Positions 7,189 through 15,637 of a stretch of DNA of 43,957 bases are shown in pieces; position 1 is the stretch's first letter; the number at the start of each line of letters is the position of its first letter. The notes under the pieces were generated by a model. That model was given only the letters and a program-made list of their open reading frames with translations. It made no database searches and was not told where the DNA came from. The stretch comes from Thermoplasmata archaeon (lineage in GTDB: Archaea; Thermoplasmatota; Thermoplasmata; Lutacidiplasmatales; UBA184). The DNA lies in the NCBI GenBank assembly GCA_035622275.1, contig DASPVQ010000028.1, forward strand, positions 1-43,957. Direction: 5' to 3'. The position numbers were made by a program, and so were the translations under genes.

Positions 7189-10100
7189 CTAGGGGGCGCG
7201 GCGCGCGCGCCGCCGCTCGACCGGCTCGGGCTCGACCGTCTCCTCGCGGCCCTCGCTCGGGTCGAGCGGGTTCACCGGGTCGTCGAGCTCCGCGAAGCCG
7301 GCCCGCGCGCGGGCGATGCCGCGCGCGTCGCCGTCCGCGGCGGCCGCCGCGGCGCGGCTCGCGCGGCGCATCGACCGCGCGGCGGCATCCGAGGTCGGCG
7401 CGTCGAGGTCGTCGTCCGCCGCCGCCATCTGGCGCATGAAGTTGAGCCAGATCCGGCCCTGGTTGGCGATCGCGCTCTCCATGCGATCGCGCAGCTCGGT
7501 CGTCTGCTCGAGGAGCTCGCCCTCGAGCCGCCGCAGTTCGCGGCCATACTCCCGCCGGAACTCTTTCAGCCTCAGCTCGGCGTTCTGCGAGAGGCCCCCG
7601 CCCTTCTGCAGCTCGTCGACCTTCAGCCAGGTGTTGCGCACGAGCGGCACCATCCGCTCGCTCATGACGCCGAGCCGGCGGTCGAGCTCCTCGAGGTCGC
7701 GCCGCACGCTCTGCTCGACGTCGGCGATCGTCGTCTCCCGCTCGGCGAGCTGCCGCTCGAGCGTCTCGAGCCGGCCCGTCGCCGTCTCCTGCTGGGTCTT
7801 CAGGCGGGTCGCGACCTCGCTGAGGCGGGTGTCGATCGCCTTGAGCTCGTCTTTGCGCAGCGCCGCGATCGCGGCGCCGACCCGCTCGGTGACGGCGACC
7901 TCGAAGCCCGAGGAGTCGATCGTGCGCGCGAGCGCCTGGTCGACCTCGGTCTTGAAGCGGGCGAGCAGCTCGACGTAGGTGTCGCGGCCCTGGTCCTTCT
8001 CCTCGCGCAGCCGCTGGTCGATGTACGACTGCAGGCGGACCTGCAGGCCGGCGGTCGACTGGGTCTGGGCCTCGACCGCGCGCGCGATACGCGCCTCCAT
8101 CTCGACGCCGAGCCGGCGCTCGATCTGGGCGATCTGCTCCTTGCCGCCGGCGGCATCCTTCTCGCGGGCGGCCCCGAGGGCCGTGACCGCTGCCCCGTGC
8201 TTGGTCTCGAGGTCCCGGATCCGGCCGTCGACGAGCAGGCCGAGCCGCTGCTCGAACTCCCGCAGTTCCCGCACGCGCTTCGCGTCGAGCTCCGCGAGCC
8301 GCTCGCGCAGGAGATCGTGCACCCGCGCCTCGATCTGCTCGCGCAGCGCCGTGCCCTGCTCCTTCGCCTCCTGGACCTGGATCTCCATCTGGGCCACGAG
8401 GGCGGCCCGCAGCTCCTCCTCGCTGTGCGCGGAGCGCAGCCGCAGCTCCTCGACCGACCGCGCGATCTCGCTCCGCAGGAGCGCGACCGCCTGGTCGGCG
8501 GACTCCGAGGAGAGCCGGCGGGCCCGCTCGCCCAGCTCGGTGAGCTGGGGTTCGAGCGAGCGACGCACCATCTGGGCGATCTCCTCGGGCGGGGGGCTCG
8601 GGGTGACCACGGGCCGCGCCTCGACCGCGGCGAGACGGGAGGCGAGGTCGACCCGCACCGCCGCCAGCGCGCGGGTCTGGGCGTCGCTCGCCTCGCGCAG
8701 GCGACGGTCGAGCGTGGCGGTCGCCTTCGCGTCGGCGTCGAGCGACAGCGCGGTGAGCCGAGTGTCGAGCGACTTCGGGTCGGGCGGCGGCGGGATCGTC
8801 GCCGCGAGCTCGCGGTAGCGTTGGTCGACGTAGCCGCGCAGCCGCGACTCGGCGTCCAGCGATAGCGGTGCGGCCGCCGCCCCCGCCTTCGCCGGGACGG
8901 GGGGGACGGGCGTGGGCGCGAGCGCCGGCGAAGGGGCGGCCGCGGCCGGCGGGGCGGCGGCCGCTGGCGGCAACGGATCCGGAGCGCGGGCGGGCGACGG
9001 GGGGAGGGCGCCGGCGGGCAGCGTCGACGGATCGTCGCTGACCGAGACGGGCACCGCGATCGGGCCGGACGGTGGCATCGCCACTTCGGGCGGGCGCTGG
9101 AGCCACGGGGGGAGCTGGGCGGCCGCCGGCATCGGGGCGGGATCGAGACTCGCGGGGGCCGGTGCGTCCAGCGCCACCGGGCCGGCGGCCTCGGGGGCGG
9201 GGCGCGCCTGGAGGTACTGGCTGGCCCGCTTCGCGGCCTCGCCGCTCATCGGGATCGCGCGGCCCTTCGGGCGCGCGAGCAGGATCGCCGCGCTCTCCAT
9301 CGCCGTGCCGATCCGCCACATCTCCTTGCGGCGGTCGCGGCCCGCCTGGTGGTCGGCGTCCTCGAGGTGGTCCTTGAGTCGCGCCGCCTCCACGATGTCG
9401 ACGCGCCGGCTCACCTCGCCGACCTTCTCCTCGGCGTGATCGCGCACGTACTGCAGGACGAGCGGCAGCGGGTCCTTGCCCTTGGGCGGCGGCGGCTTGG
9501 TGAGGTCGCGCAGCGAGACCGGGGCGGCCTCCCAGGTCTGGATCCGCTTCTGGTGGCGATCACCCTGGGCCTCCCGCTCGGGCACGCGCATCAGCGCGAG
9601 CGCGAGCGGCAGCTGCTCGGCGAACTCGTGCAGGTTCACCTTGCCCTCGGGCAGGAAGTACGGGAAGACGAGGAAGGCGCCGAGCGCGATCAGGGAGGTC
9701 GGCAGGTAGCGGATCAGCTCGGTCACCGCGTCGATCGCCGCCGGCCACTGCTCGGCCGCCACGATCACGACCGGCTCGGTCGTCCCCCGGTGGAACAGGA
9801 ATCCCTCCCCGACCGCCTGGTAGACGGCGGGCTCCGGTTCGGCGCGTGGCCGGTCGGCGCCGGGGCGGCCGCCCATCGACGCCCACGCCTGAAGGACCGC
9901 CGGGCCGAAGGCCCCGCTCGACACGAGCGGCGCGGTCTCGAGCACGAGGGTCTTCATGCCCAGGCGCGGCCGGTCCTCGGTGGACAGGAACATCCGGCCG
10001 ACGCAGGTGTAGCGGCCGTTGCCGGCCGGATACAGGAACAGGTTCGGGTAGTACGACAGCGTCTGCGACGGATCCGGGTCCCAGTAATCGTGCGTGTCCG

Positions 10101-10275
10101 CGACGTTGACGGTGAGGTTCCCGACCAGGCGGATCGTCTCGAGGGTCTCGCGGCGACCCGGGAACTCCTCGGGGATCGTCGTGTAGCCCGGGCTCTCCGC
10201 CTCGTTGTCGACCTGGCGGCACCAGACGACCGCGACCGGAGCGAACCCGCTCGACGGGATCAGCTCAGCAGCCAT
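7189..10275 (-). CDS. Large coiled-coil protein of the vWA-GTPase operon
   Basis: A 1028-aa protein I do not recognise as a named family. Residues 1-250 form a globular domain with many conserved-looking aromatic and Gly positions (PGYTTIPEEFPG, YYPNLFLYPAGNGRYTCVG, RLGMKTLVLETA) and a hydrophobic stretch LIALGAFLVFPYFL near 195-208. Residues 250-355 are helical. Residues 356-470 are Pro/Ala-rich. Residues 475-960 are long heptad-patterned coiled coil, and the tail is acidic then basic (ERRRARRAP). The N-terminal domain is faintly like the adaptor (GAP1-type) domains of bacterial GTPase conflict systems, but I cannot confirm this. The ATG overlaps the GTPase stop (TGATG), so the two are translationally coupled. 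Confidence 0.85.
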   Translation of the reverse strand: MAAELIPSSGFAPVAVVWCRQVDNEAESPGYTTIPEEFPGRRETLETIRLVGNLTVNVADTHDYWDPDPSQTLSYYPNLFLYPAGNGRYTCVGRMFLSTEDRPRLGMKTLVLETAPLVSSGAFGPAVLQAWASMGGRPGADRPRAEPEPAVYQAVGEGFLFHRGTTEPVVIVAAEQWPAAIDAVTELIRYLPTSLIALGAFLVFPYFLPEGKVNLHEFAEQLPLALALMRVPEREAQGDRHQKRIQTWEAAPVSLRDLTKPPPPKGKDPLPLVLQYVRDHAEEKVGEVSRRVDIVEAARLKDHLEDADHQAGRDRRKEMWRIGTAMESAAILLARPKGRAIPMSGEAAKRASQYLQARPAPEAAGPVALDAPAPASLDPAPMPAAAQLPPWLQRPPEVAMPPSGPIAVPVSVSDDPSTLPAGALPPSPARAPDPLPPAAAAPPAAAAPSPALAPTPVPPVPAKAGAAAAPLSLDAESRLRGYVDQRYRELAATIPPPPDPKSLDTRLTALSLDADAKATATLDRRLREASDAQTRALAAVRVDLASRLAAVEARPVVTPSPPPEEIAQMVRRSLEPQLTELGERARRLSSESADQAVALLRSEIARSVEELRLRSAHSEEELRAALVAQMEIQVQEAKEQGTALREQIEARVHDLLRERLAELDAKRVRELREFEQRLGLLVDGRIRDLETKHGAAVTALGAAREKDAAGGKEQIAQIERRLGVEMEARIARAVEAQTQSTAGLQVRLQSYIDQRLREEKDQGRDTYVELLARFKTEVDQALARTIDSSGFEVAVTERVGAAIAALRKDELKAIDTRLSEVATRLKTQQETATGRLETLERQLAERETTIADVEQSVRRDLEELDRRLGVMSERMVPLVRNTWLKVDELQKGGGLSQNAELRLKEFRREYGRELRRLEGELLEQTTELRDRMESAIANQGRIWLNFMRQMAAADDDLDAPTSDAAARSMRRASRAAAAAADGDARGIARARAGFAELDDPVNPLDPSEGREETVEPEPVERRRARRAP

Positions 10276-11444
10276 CAGCTCCCCTTCGTGGCCCGACGGG
10301 CGAAGATCCGTTCGCACGCGCGCGCGAGGGGGAGCGTCGTGTTGACCATCACGGGGACGCCCATCGTCTGCGCCCCGCCGCTCGGAGCCTCGAGTCCGGT
10401 CTCCCCGATGAACAGCGGATGGCCCTCCCCGGTGGAGACCGCGCTCGAGACGAGGAAGACATCGTCCTTGACAGAGATCCCGCGGCCCTCCTGGGCGACC
10501 AGGATCGTCCCCATCCCCGCGCCGTCGCGGCGGAGCAGGAATTCGACCGGGTCGAAGGCGCTGTGGAAGGAGCGGTCGCGGACCGACTGCTCGACCTCCG
10601 TGTAGAACTCCTTGAGCTTGTCGGCCTTCGAGATCGCGATCACGAGCGGTACGTCGTGGCTCTTGACGTAGCGGAACACCCCGCGGGCGAGGTTGACCTG
10701 CTGGGCCTGGTCCCGCAGCGACGGGAGGGCCGGCGAGAGCAGCAGGATGATCGCGTCCGCCCCGTGGACGAAGCGGCCGAGCAGCGTGAGGCCCCGCCGC
10801 CAGAGGTCGCGCCGGTCGGGCCGCCACGAGTCGAAGTGCGGGATCACCCGGCAGCTCTGCTCGGAGACCTCCCCGTCGGCGCTCTCGATCCAGAGCCGGT
10901 CGTAGGTGAAGTAGTCGGCGATGATGCCGCCGGCCTCGTCGATCGTGTTCATCTCGAGCGGCCGGGAGCTTCCGTCGTTGGCCGTCGCGCCGAAGCGGAA
11001 GCGCAGCTTCATCTCGACGAACTGGTTGAATTTCGTGGGCAGCGGGTACTTCGTCAGCACGCCCTGTTCGTCGCGCCCCGCGCTGAGCTCGACCCACAGC
11101 TTGCGTCGGTCCTCCATGGGCCGGTTGACGTAGTAGCGCGTGGTCGTTTCCAGGCTGCCCTCGGGATCCGTGGGGTCGGTCGTCTCGTACGTCGTCTCCT
11201 CGAGCGCGACGTCGTTCTCGAGGTCGCCGTAGAGCGGCAGCTGCTCGCCGTCGGCGCGGGAGGGAATGTAGAGGATCGGGAGGTTCAGGCCGAAGTGGCC
11301 GGAGAGGAAGCGGAAGTACGTCGTCTTGCCCGAGGCGGGGATCCCGATCACCGCGATCCGGGCGGTCTCCACGCTCGGCTTCGCCGTGGAGCGCTTGGTC
11401 CCCGGGGCGCGGCGCGTCTTCGTGGTCACCTTGACCGCCGGCAT
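10275..11444 (-). CDS. TRAFAC-like GTPase with vWA and coiled-coil partners
   Basis: A 389-aa predicted GTPase. Motifs in order: Walker A GIPASGKTT (residues 34-42), DxxG as DEAG (169-172), base-specificity motif SKAD (272-275, in place of N/TKxD), and an SA motif as VSSAV (332-336). A long insertion between G1 and G3 separates it from ordinary small GTPases and resembles the GTPases found in multi-component bacterial regulatory or conflict operons. The basic N-terminal 25 residues may be disordered. Start ATG has a perfect GGAGG ribosome binding site overlapping the stop of the vWA gene. It sits between that gene and the coiled-coil gene, both tightly coupled. Confidence 0.85.
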   Translation of the reverse strand: MPAVKVTTKTRRAPGTKRSTAKPSVETARIAVIGIPASGKTTYFRFLSGHFGLNLPILYIPSRADGEQLPLYGDLENDVALEETTYETTDPTDPEGSLETTTRYYVNRPMEDRRKLWVELSAGRDEQGVLTKYPLPTKFNQFVEMKLRFRFGATANDGSSRPLEMNTIDEAGGIIADYFTYDRLWIESADGEVSEQSCRVIPHFDSWRPDRRDLWRRGLTLLGRFVHGADAIILLLSPALPSLRDQAQQVNLARGVFRYVKSHDVPLVIAISKADKLKEFYTEVEQSVRDRSFHSAFDPVEFLLRRDGAGMGTILVAQEGRGISVKDDVFLVSSAVSTGEGHPLFIGETGLEAPSGGAQTMGVPVMVNTTLPLARACERIFARRATKGS

Positions 11445-11452
11445 CTATCCTC

Positions 11453-12961
11453 CTACCGCATCTCCGCGAGGCATATCTCGATGAAGTCGAGCGCGCTCTC
11501 GACCGCGGGACCCTCCGTCGCGAGGTCGAGGCGGGTATCCTGGAGGAGGCCGAAGACCTCCTCGACCGCCTCCTCGTGTTTGGTCGCGGCGTCCTGGAGA
11601 TCGCCGTCGTTCGCGAGCCGGGTCAGCTGGTAGGTGCCCCGCAGCTCCATAAGCTTGCCGAACAGCTCCATCAACCGCTCGCGCTTGGTCGCCTCGGTCC
11701 CGTTCAGGCGGTGCTCGGTGTCGTCGATGAAGCGCACCAGGGTCTCCGTCTCCTTGTCGTTCTGCATCCGGGCCTGGAGCAGCGCCAGGCGCCGCAGGAT
11801 CTTCGGCTGGGTGGCGGCGGGCAGCTTCTCGGCCTCGGCCCACGCCTGGAGGAGGGCCCGCGCGGCCTCGACGATCGCGCGGTTGGAGTACTGGATGCGC
11901 GCCTCCCAGTACAGCCGCGTCACCGGTGGCAGCACCGCTGCGGCCTGGCCGAGCAGCGCGAGCGCGTGCTCGGGCTGGCCCGAGAGGTAGGCCTCGACGA
12001 CCTCGCCGAGCGGGCCGTAGCGCTCCTTGAGGTAGGCGGGGGTCGTGCCCCCGGTCGTCGCGACCACGTCGACCTCGAGATCCGGCGCCTCGGAGTAGCC
12101 GCCGTCGGGCGCGGCGCGCGCCGCCGCGCGCGCGCTGTCGATCCGGGACACGGTCGCGTGCTGCTGCGGCTCCTTGAGCGCGCGGGCGGCGTTCGCGGCG
12201 TGCAGCGCGAGCTCCTCGGGATGCAGCTCCTCCATCGGGCGGTCGTCGTCGTAGCCGACGTCGAGGAAGGCGTTGACCATCTGGGTGAACAGCTGCGAGC
12301 CGGTCGTGACCTCCTGGAAGGTGAAGGCGGGCGGGAGGCCGAACTCGGCGGCCCGGCTGCCCATCTGCCCGAGCAGGTAGTTCATCCGGACGGCGTCGAC
12401 GCCCTTGTCCTTCTCGGCCCCGTTGCCGATCCCGATGATGCGCAGCGTGAGGTGCGAGCCGCTCGGCAGCATGTACGGCACGAGGTCGATCCGCCCCTCC
12501 GGGATCCTCGGGGCGCCGGGCACCTGGACGTCGAAGCGGGTCGAGGCGTTGTCCCAGCCGTCCGTGACGAGCACGAGGTTGCCGTGGACGCCCTGGCTGC
12601 CCGTGCGCAGGAGGTCGGCGCCGACGGCGAGGGCATCCCAGATCGCCGAGCGGCCGCTCGGCGCGAGCAGCGAGATCAGGTTCTCGATGTAGGGGAGATT
12701 CTCCGGCCGGATCTCGGTGAGCGGCACGGGGACGCGCACGGTCTCCGTGAACGTGACGAGCCCGAAGAGCGAGCCCGACGCGGCGGCGTCCTGGAGGATC
12801 CGGAACACCGCGGTGCGCGCGACCTCGATCTTCTGCCGGTCGGGCTGGCCCGGTGTCGAGTCCGGCAGCGGCGCCAGCATGCTCTTCGAGAGATCGAGGA
12901 GCAGCACGTTGCGCTCGCGCAGGGCGGTCGCGGGCGGAGTGAACCCTGGGTCGTCGGCCAT
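11453..12961 (-). CDS. vWA-domain protein, first gene of the GTPase operon
   Basis: A 502-aa cytoplasmic protein with an N-terminal von Willebrand A domain. The metal site (MIDAS) is nearly complete: DLSKS at residues 23-27, a Ser instead of Thr at 105 in GRSAIWDAL, and Asp134 in VTDGWDN. Residues 250-500 are helical and resemble TPR-like repeats ([40 protein letters not shown]). There is no signal peptide. vWA domains of this kind commonly assemble protein complexes with P-loop NTPases; here the partner is the GTPase encoded directly downstream. The gene has an approximately 200-bp upstream region shared with divergent S17e. Confidence 0.88.
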   Translation of the reverse strand: MADDPGFTPPATALRERNVLLLDLSKSMLAPLPDSTPGQPDRQKIEVARTAVFRILQDAAASGSLFGLVTFTETVRVPVPLTEIRPENLPYIENLISLLAPSGRSAIWDALAVGADLLRTGSQGVHGNLVLVTDGWDNASTRFDVQVPGAPRIPEGRIDLVPYMLPSGSHLTLRIIGIGNGAEKDKGVDAVRMNYLLGQMGSRAAEFGLPPAFTFQEVTTGSQLFTQMVNAFLDVGYDDDRPMEELHPEELALHAANAARALKEPQQHATVSRIDSARAAARAAPDGGYSEAPDLEVDVVATTGGTTPAYLKERYGPLGEVVEAYLSGQPEHALALLGQAAAVLPPVTRLYWEARIQYSNRAIVEAARALLQAWAEAEKLPAATQPKILRRLALLQARMQNDKETETLVRFIDDTEHRLNGTEATKRERLMELFGKLMELRGTYQLTRLANDGDLQDAATKHEEAVEEVFGLLQDTRLDLATEGPAVESALDFIEICLAEMR

Positions 12962-12991
12962 CTCGGACGCCGAGCGGGCGACGCGAGCTCG

Positions 12992-13009
12992 GGGACCCTC
13001 TCAGGTCCC
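12992..13009 (-). promoter_or_regulatory. Hairpin in the presumed leader of the vWA-GTPase operon
   Basis: GGGACC and GGTCCC form a perfect 6-bp stem with a 6-nt loop, 31-48 bp upstream of the vWA ATG. An A+T-rich patch at 13047-13073 (including AAATACTC on the minus strand) is the only promoter-like sequence for this operon. If used, it gives a leader of about 80 nt that contains this hairpin. Confidence 0.35.
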
Positions 13010-13139
13010 GGGAGCCTCCCGATCGCTTCCGGCGCAGTGCACGACCAATGTTTACCCAAGTGTGAGTATTTGTGGCTTCCGACGGAACCGGAGGCGTCCG
13101 GCCGTTAGAGAACGGGTCCGGACCGGCGCCGGGGCAACG

Positions 13140-13147
13140 GTTATAAC
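13140..13147 (+). promoter_or_regulatory. TATA box of the S17e gene
   Basis: GTTATAAC centred about 29 bp before the S17e ATG, which is the expected spacing for a leaderless or very short-leader transcript. Confidence 0.7.
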
Positions 13148-13172
13148 TCGCACCCGGGTCCGAGCCGCCCGC

Positions 13173-13397
13173 ATGGGCAACATCCGCCAGACGTACATCA
13201 AGCGGGTCGCCATCGAGCTGATCCGCCACTACCCGGACGCGTTCACCGGCGACTTTGCGCAGAACAAGCAGAAGGTCCTCGAGCTCACCGACCTCGGCCA
13301 GTCGGTCGACGGCAAGGTCCAGGTCACCCACAAGAAGCTCGCGAACCGGATCGCCGGCTACGCGACCCGCTACGTCAAGCGCAAGCGCGGCACCTAG
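13173..13397 (+). CDS. rps17e: 30S ribosomal protein S17e
   Basis: A 74-aa small-subunit ribosomal protein specific to archaea and eukaryotes. The N-terminus [20 protein letters not shown] is the family signature, and the C-terminal [14 protein letters not shown] is basic as expected. Length is normal. It has its own TATA box and lies alone on the plus strand, ending 16 bp before the convergent aIF6 gene. Confidence 0.95.
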   Translation: MGNIRQTYIKRVAIELIRHYPDAFTGDFAQNKQKVLELTDLGQSVDGKVQVTHKKLANRIAGYATRYVKRKRGT

Positions 13398-13413
13398 CCG
13401 CGCCCGCGGCCCG

Positions 13414-14079
13414 CTACTCGAAGACCTGCAGCCCTTCCTGCAGGTGGGCGACCTCGACCGCGGTCGTCGGTCGGCCGATCAGGAGCCCCCGGGAGTTGGC
13501 GACGACGCACGCGCCGACGATCGGCACGCCGAAGTTCGCGGTCGATCGGTGGACCGGGACCCCGAGGACCTCCCGGGCGACCGCCACCTCCCGATCGGTG
13601 GTCTTCGGATGGACGATCGCGCCGCGGTTGGTCGCGAGCCCGGCCATGCCGACGGTGCCGAGGCCAGCGAGCGTGCCCCGCCGCACGGGCACCGCGAGGG
13701 CGCGCGCGATTTCCGCCACCGCCTCGTTCGACAGCTCCGGGTGGACGAGCGCGCCCGCGTCGTTGGTGAGCACGTTGTTGCCCATCGCGTTCAGGCGCTG
13801 GCGGACCACGGCCACCGGGCCGAACGCCTCGAGCGCCCGTCGCTCGCCCGGGTCGAGCTCGTCGCCGACGACGACGCCGTGGGAGTTGAGGGCGACGAGC
13901 GCGCCGACCACCTCGCTGTCCGCGACGTTCGTGCGGACCACCCGGACCCCGAGCACCCGCTCGACCTCGCGCTCGATCGGGGCGTGGGCGCTCGGCGGAA
14001 CGAGCGCGGTCGTCTCGCCGGCCCGCAGGTAGACTCCGAGATAGGGACTGCCCCCGAAGAGCGTCCGACCGACCGGCAA
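13414..14079 (-). CDS. eif6: Translation initiation factor aIF6
   Basis: A 221-aa anti-association factor that binds the large ribosomal subunit. The pseudo-fivefold repeats are visible as VVVGDELDP, NVLTNDAGALVHPELS, GAIVHPKTT and GVPIVGACVVANSRGLLIG, and the length matches the family. Start is a TTG that gives MPVGRTLFGGSPYLGVY; the GSPYLGVY block is the normal N-terminus, so a few extra residues may be present, but no ATG or GTG is available near it. It is the last gene of the S19e operon, a conserved archaeal order. Confidence 0.93.
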   Translation of the reverse strand: MPVGRTLFGGSPYLGVYLRAGETTALVPPSAHAPIEREVERVLGVRVVRTNVADSEVVGALVALNSHGVVVGDELDPGERRALEAFGPVAVVRQRLNAMGNNVLTNDAGALVHPELSNEAVAEIARALAVPVRRGTLAGLGTVGMAGLATNRGAIVHPKTTDREVAVAREVLGVPVHRSTANFGVPIVGACVVANSRGLLIGRPTTAVEVAHLQEGLQVFE

Positions 14080-14104
14080 ACGAGGGGCCCCCGGCCGAGA
14101 TCGC

Positions 14105-14410
14105 CTAATCGGCAGTGAGGAGGTCGACCTCGATCAGACCGTCCTCGAACCGGATCGCCTTGACCCGGACGCGGCTGGGGATGTGCTGAATCCCGCGCTC
14201 CCAGATGTGCTCGTTGAGCCGCGGGTCGATCCAGACGTCCTCGACGCGACCCTTCATGTGCCGAACGACGAAGCGTCGGATGGTCTCGAGCGCGTGACCC
14301 GCCCGGCGCCGGCGGCTCGGTTGGTGGCGGCTCGCGCGCAGCGGGATCACGTACTCCCGCTCGAGCTCCTCGCCCCGCCGGGGGGTCGCGCTGCCTCGCT
14401 TCGGCGCCAT
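14105..14410 (-). CDS. rpl31e: 50S ribosomal protein L31e
   Basis: A 101-aa large-subunit protein. After a basic extension of about 18 residues comes the family core: EREYVIPLRAS, AIETIRRF-like ALETIRRFVVRHMK, VWIDPRLNEHIWERGIQHIPSRVRVK. It lies between L39e and aIF6, the usual archaeal neighbours. ATG start. Confidence 0.94.
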   Translation of the reverse strand: MAPKRGSATPRRGEELEREYVIPLRASRHQPSRRRRAGHALETIRRFVVRHMKGRVEDVWIDPRLNEHIWERGIQHIPSRVRVKAIRFEDGLIEVDLLTAD

Positions 14411-14431
14411 CGTCCCCGTCGACCCTCCCGC

Positions 14432-14590
14432 CTACTTGTGCAGGTGGCCCCGCTTCCAGGTGTGACGCTTGGGGTGACGGGTGACCCGCCGGTTCGTCCG
14501 CTGCATCACCCAGGCCGGGACCCGCCGGTTGCCCTTGACCGCGCGCAGCAGGCGCGTCTTGCGCGCGAGGCTCTTGCGTCGGTTCGCCAA
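14432..14590 (-). CDS. rpl39e: 50S ribosomal protein L39e
   Basis: A 52-aa, extremely basic protein found by direct translation. The core reads KTRLLRAVKGNRRVPAWVMQ then RTNRRVTRHPKRHTWKR, which is the L39e signature (R-VP-WV, TNR, HPKR-W). Start is TTG, since no ATG exists, and it gives the normal length of 51-52 residues. It sits between PDCD5 and L31e, exactly where archaeal genomes keep it. Confidence 0.93.
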   Translation of the reverse strand: MANRRKSLARKTRLLRAVKGNRRVPAWVMQRTNRRVTRHPKRHTWKRGHLHK

Positions 14591-14602
14591 CCTCGGTTCC
14601 CC

Positions 14603-14962
14603 CTAGCGCCGGGTGATCGTGATCTCGCGACGATCCGGCATCATCCGCTCGAGCAGCGCGCGCAGGGTCGCGTCGTCGACCTGGCGCTGCAGGCGACCGC
14701 TGGCCGCCAGGGAGATCAGCTGCTGCTCCACGGAACTCGCGACGTCGGGCTTGGCGAGACGGATCCGCCCGAGGCGCTCCCGCGCCTCCGGGGTGAGGAT
14801 CCGGCGCAGGATCTCCGCGCGTTCGGCCTCCCGGCGCTGCATCTCGGCCTCCTGGGCGGCGTACTGCTGCGCGCTCGGGCCCGGGGCGAGCTGCGCGTCC
14901 TGGAGCTGACGCAGGCGACGTCGTCGCAGCTCCGCGAGCTCGGCATCGTCCCCCTGGGCCAT
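14603..14962 (-). CDS. PDCD5-family DNA-binding protein
   Basis: A 119-aa helical protein of the PDCD5/TFAR19 family. Segments ELAELRRRRLRQLQ, ILTPEARERLGRIRLAKPD, VEQQLISLAASGRLQ and the final DRREITITRR match the family closely and in order. The function in archaea is unclear; DNA binding and chaperone roles have been proposed. The ATG at 14962 is supported by GAGGAG about 10 bp upstream and by the normal family length; the open frame further upstream is not used. Confidence 0.92.
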   Translation of the reverse strand: MAQGDDAELAELRRRRLRQLQDAQLAPGPSAQQYAAQEAEMQRREAERAEILRRILTPEARERLGRIRLAKPDVASSVEQQLISLAASGRLQRQVDDATLRALLERMMPDRREITITRR

Positions 14963-14990
14963 CGATCTCTCTCCTCGGACGGTACGGGTC

Positions 14991-15446
14991 TCAGAGGTAC
15001 TTGGCAAGTTCGGGTCGCTGCGCGGTGAGCGAGGTGAGGACCTCACGGGACAGCGAGTCGAGGAGGCGGGCGCCGTCCGCGGTGACCCGGCGACCCCGGG
15101 TCTTGTAGCGCTGCACCAGGCCGGACTTCTCCAGCTGTTGGACGATCTCCCGCAGGACCGAGCGCGAGCCGCGACGGGCGTGGTACGGCGCGCTCCCCCG
15201 GTCGCGCTTGCCGCCGTACTCGCCGCTGAGGCGCTCGAGCCCCACCGCGCCGCGCAGGTAGATCTTGCGGAGGACGGACGCGCTGCGCAGGTACCACCAA
15301 TCGGTCTGGGTGGGCGCCTGCTGCTTGTGGACCCCCGTCTTGACGAACGTCGCCCAGACAGGAGGTTCGACCGCGTGCCGGCTCCGCAGCTCGGTGGCGA
15401 GGCGGGGCAGCAGCAGCGCCGGCGGCACGTCGTTCGGGTGGGTCAT
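14991..15446 (-). CDS. rps19e: 30S ribosomal protein S19e
   Basis: A 151-aa small-subunit protein of archaea and eukaryotes. Diagnostic segments are PPVWATFVKTGVHKQQAP, DWWYLRSASVLRKIYLRG, VGLERLSGEYGGKRDRGSAP and a C-terminal winged-helix part LREIVQQLEKSGLVQ. It is the first gene of the operon S19e-PDCD5-L39e-L31e-aIF6 and has a strong TATA element at the right distance. Confidence 0.95.
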   Translation of the reverse strand: MTHPNDVPPALLLPRLATELRSRHAVEPPVWATFVKTGVHKQQAPTQTDWWYLRSASVLRKIYLRGAVGLERLSGEYGGKRDRGSAPYHARRGSRSVLREIVQQLEKSGLVQRYKTRGRRVTADGARLLDSLSREVLTSLTAQRPELAKYL

Positions 15447-15470
15447 CGGGCGGCGCGCCCACCCGGCTCG

Positions 15471-15480
15471 CCTATTTAAG
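15471..15480 (-). promoter_or_regulatory. TATA box of the S19e operon
   Basis: CTTAAATAGG on the minus strand, centred about 30 bp upstream of the S19e ATG. It is the clearest TATA box in the window and should drive the whole five-gene operon. Confidence 0.75.
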
Positions 15481-15564
15481 GGAACGGAATCGCGCGGTCT
15501 CGACCGGGCGGCGGACGGCGCCCGAGCGGCCCAGTCGCCGGGTCCGCGACGCCCACTGAGGCGA

Positions 15565-15637
15565 GCGGACTCCGGGCGGGGCCTTAACTACATCCCGCGG
15601 CGTCCGGGTCCTCGGGAATGCGCCGACCGGAGTCCGC
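15565..15637 (+). promoter_or_regulatory. Paired palindromic operator-like sites around the molybdoenzyme promoter
   Basis: GCGGACTCCGG (15565-15575) and CCGGAGTCCGC (15627-15637) are exact reverse complements, 11 of 11. Each half is itself a near-perfect palindrome (CGGA-N-TCCG), so each could bind a dimeric regulator. The TATA-like CTTAACTA (15583-15590) lies between them, and the second site ends directly before the MocA-like ATG. This looks like a repressor-controlled promoter. No regulator gene is evident nearby. Confidence 0.5.

Noticed and set aside
7189-12961. Calling the vWA-GTPase-coiled-coil operon a defence system
   Set aside because: No effector such as a nuclease, NADase or pore former is encoded with it, and the flanks are core housekeeping genes rather than a defence island.
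13414-14079. A later start for aIF6
   Set aside because: No ATG or GTG exists before the conserved GSPYLGVY block, so a TTG start is the only one that keeps it.
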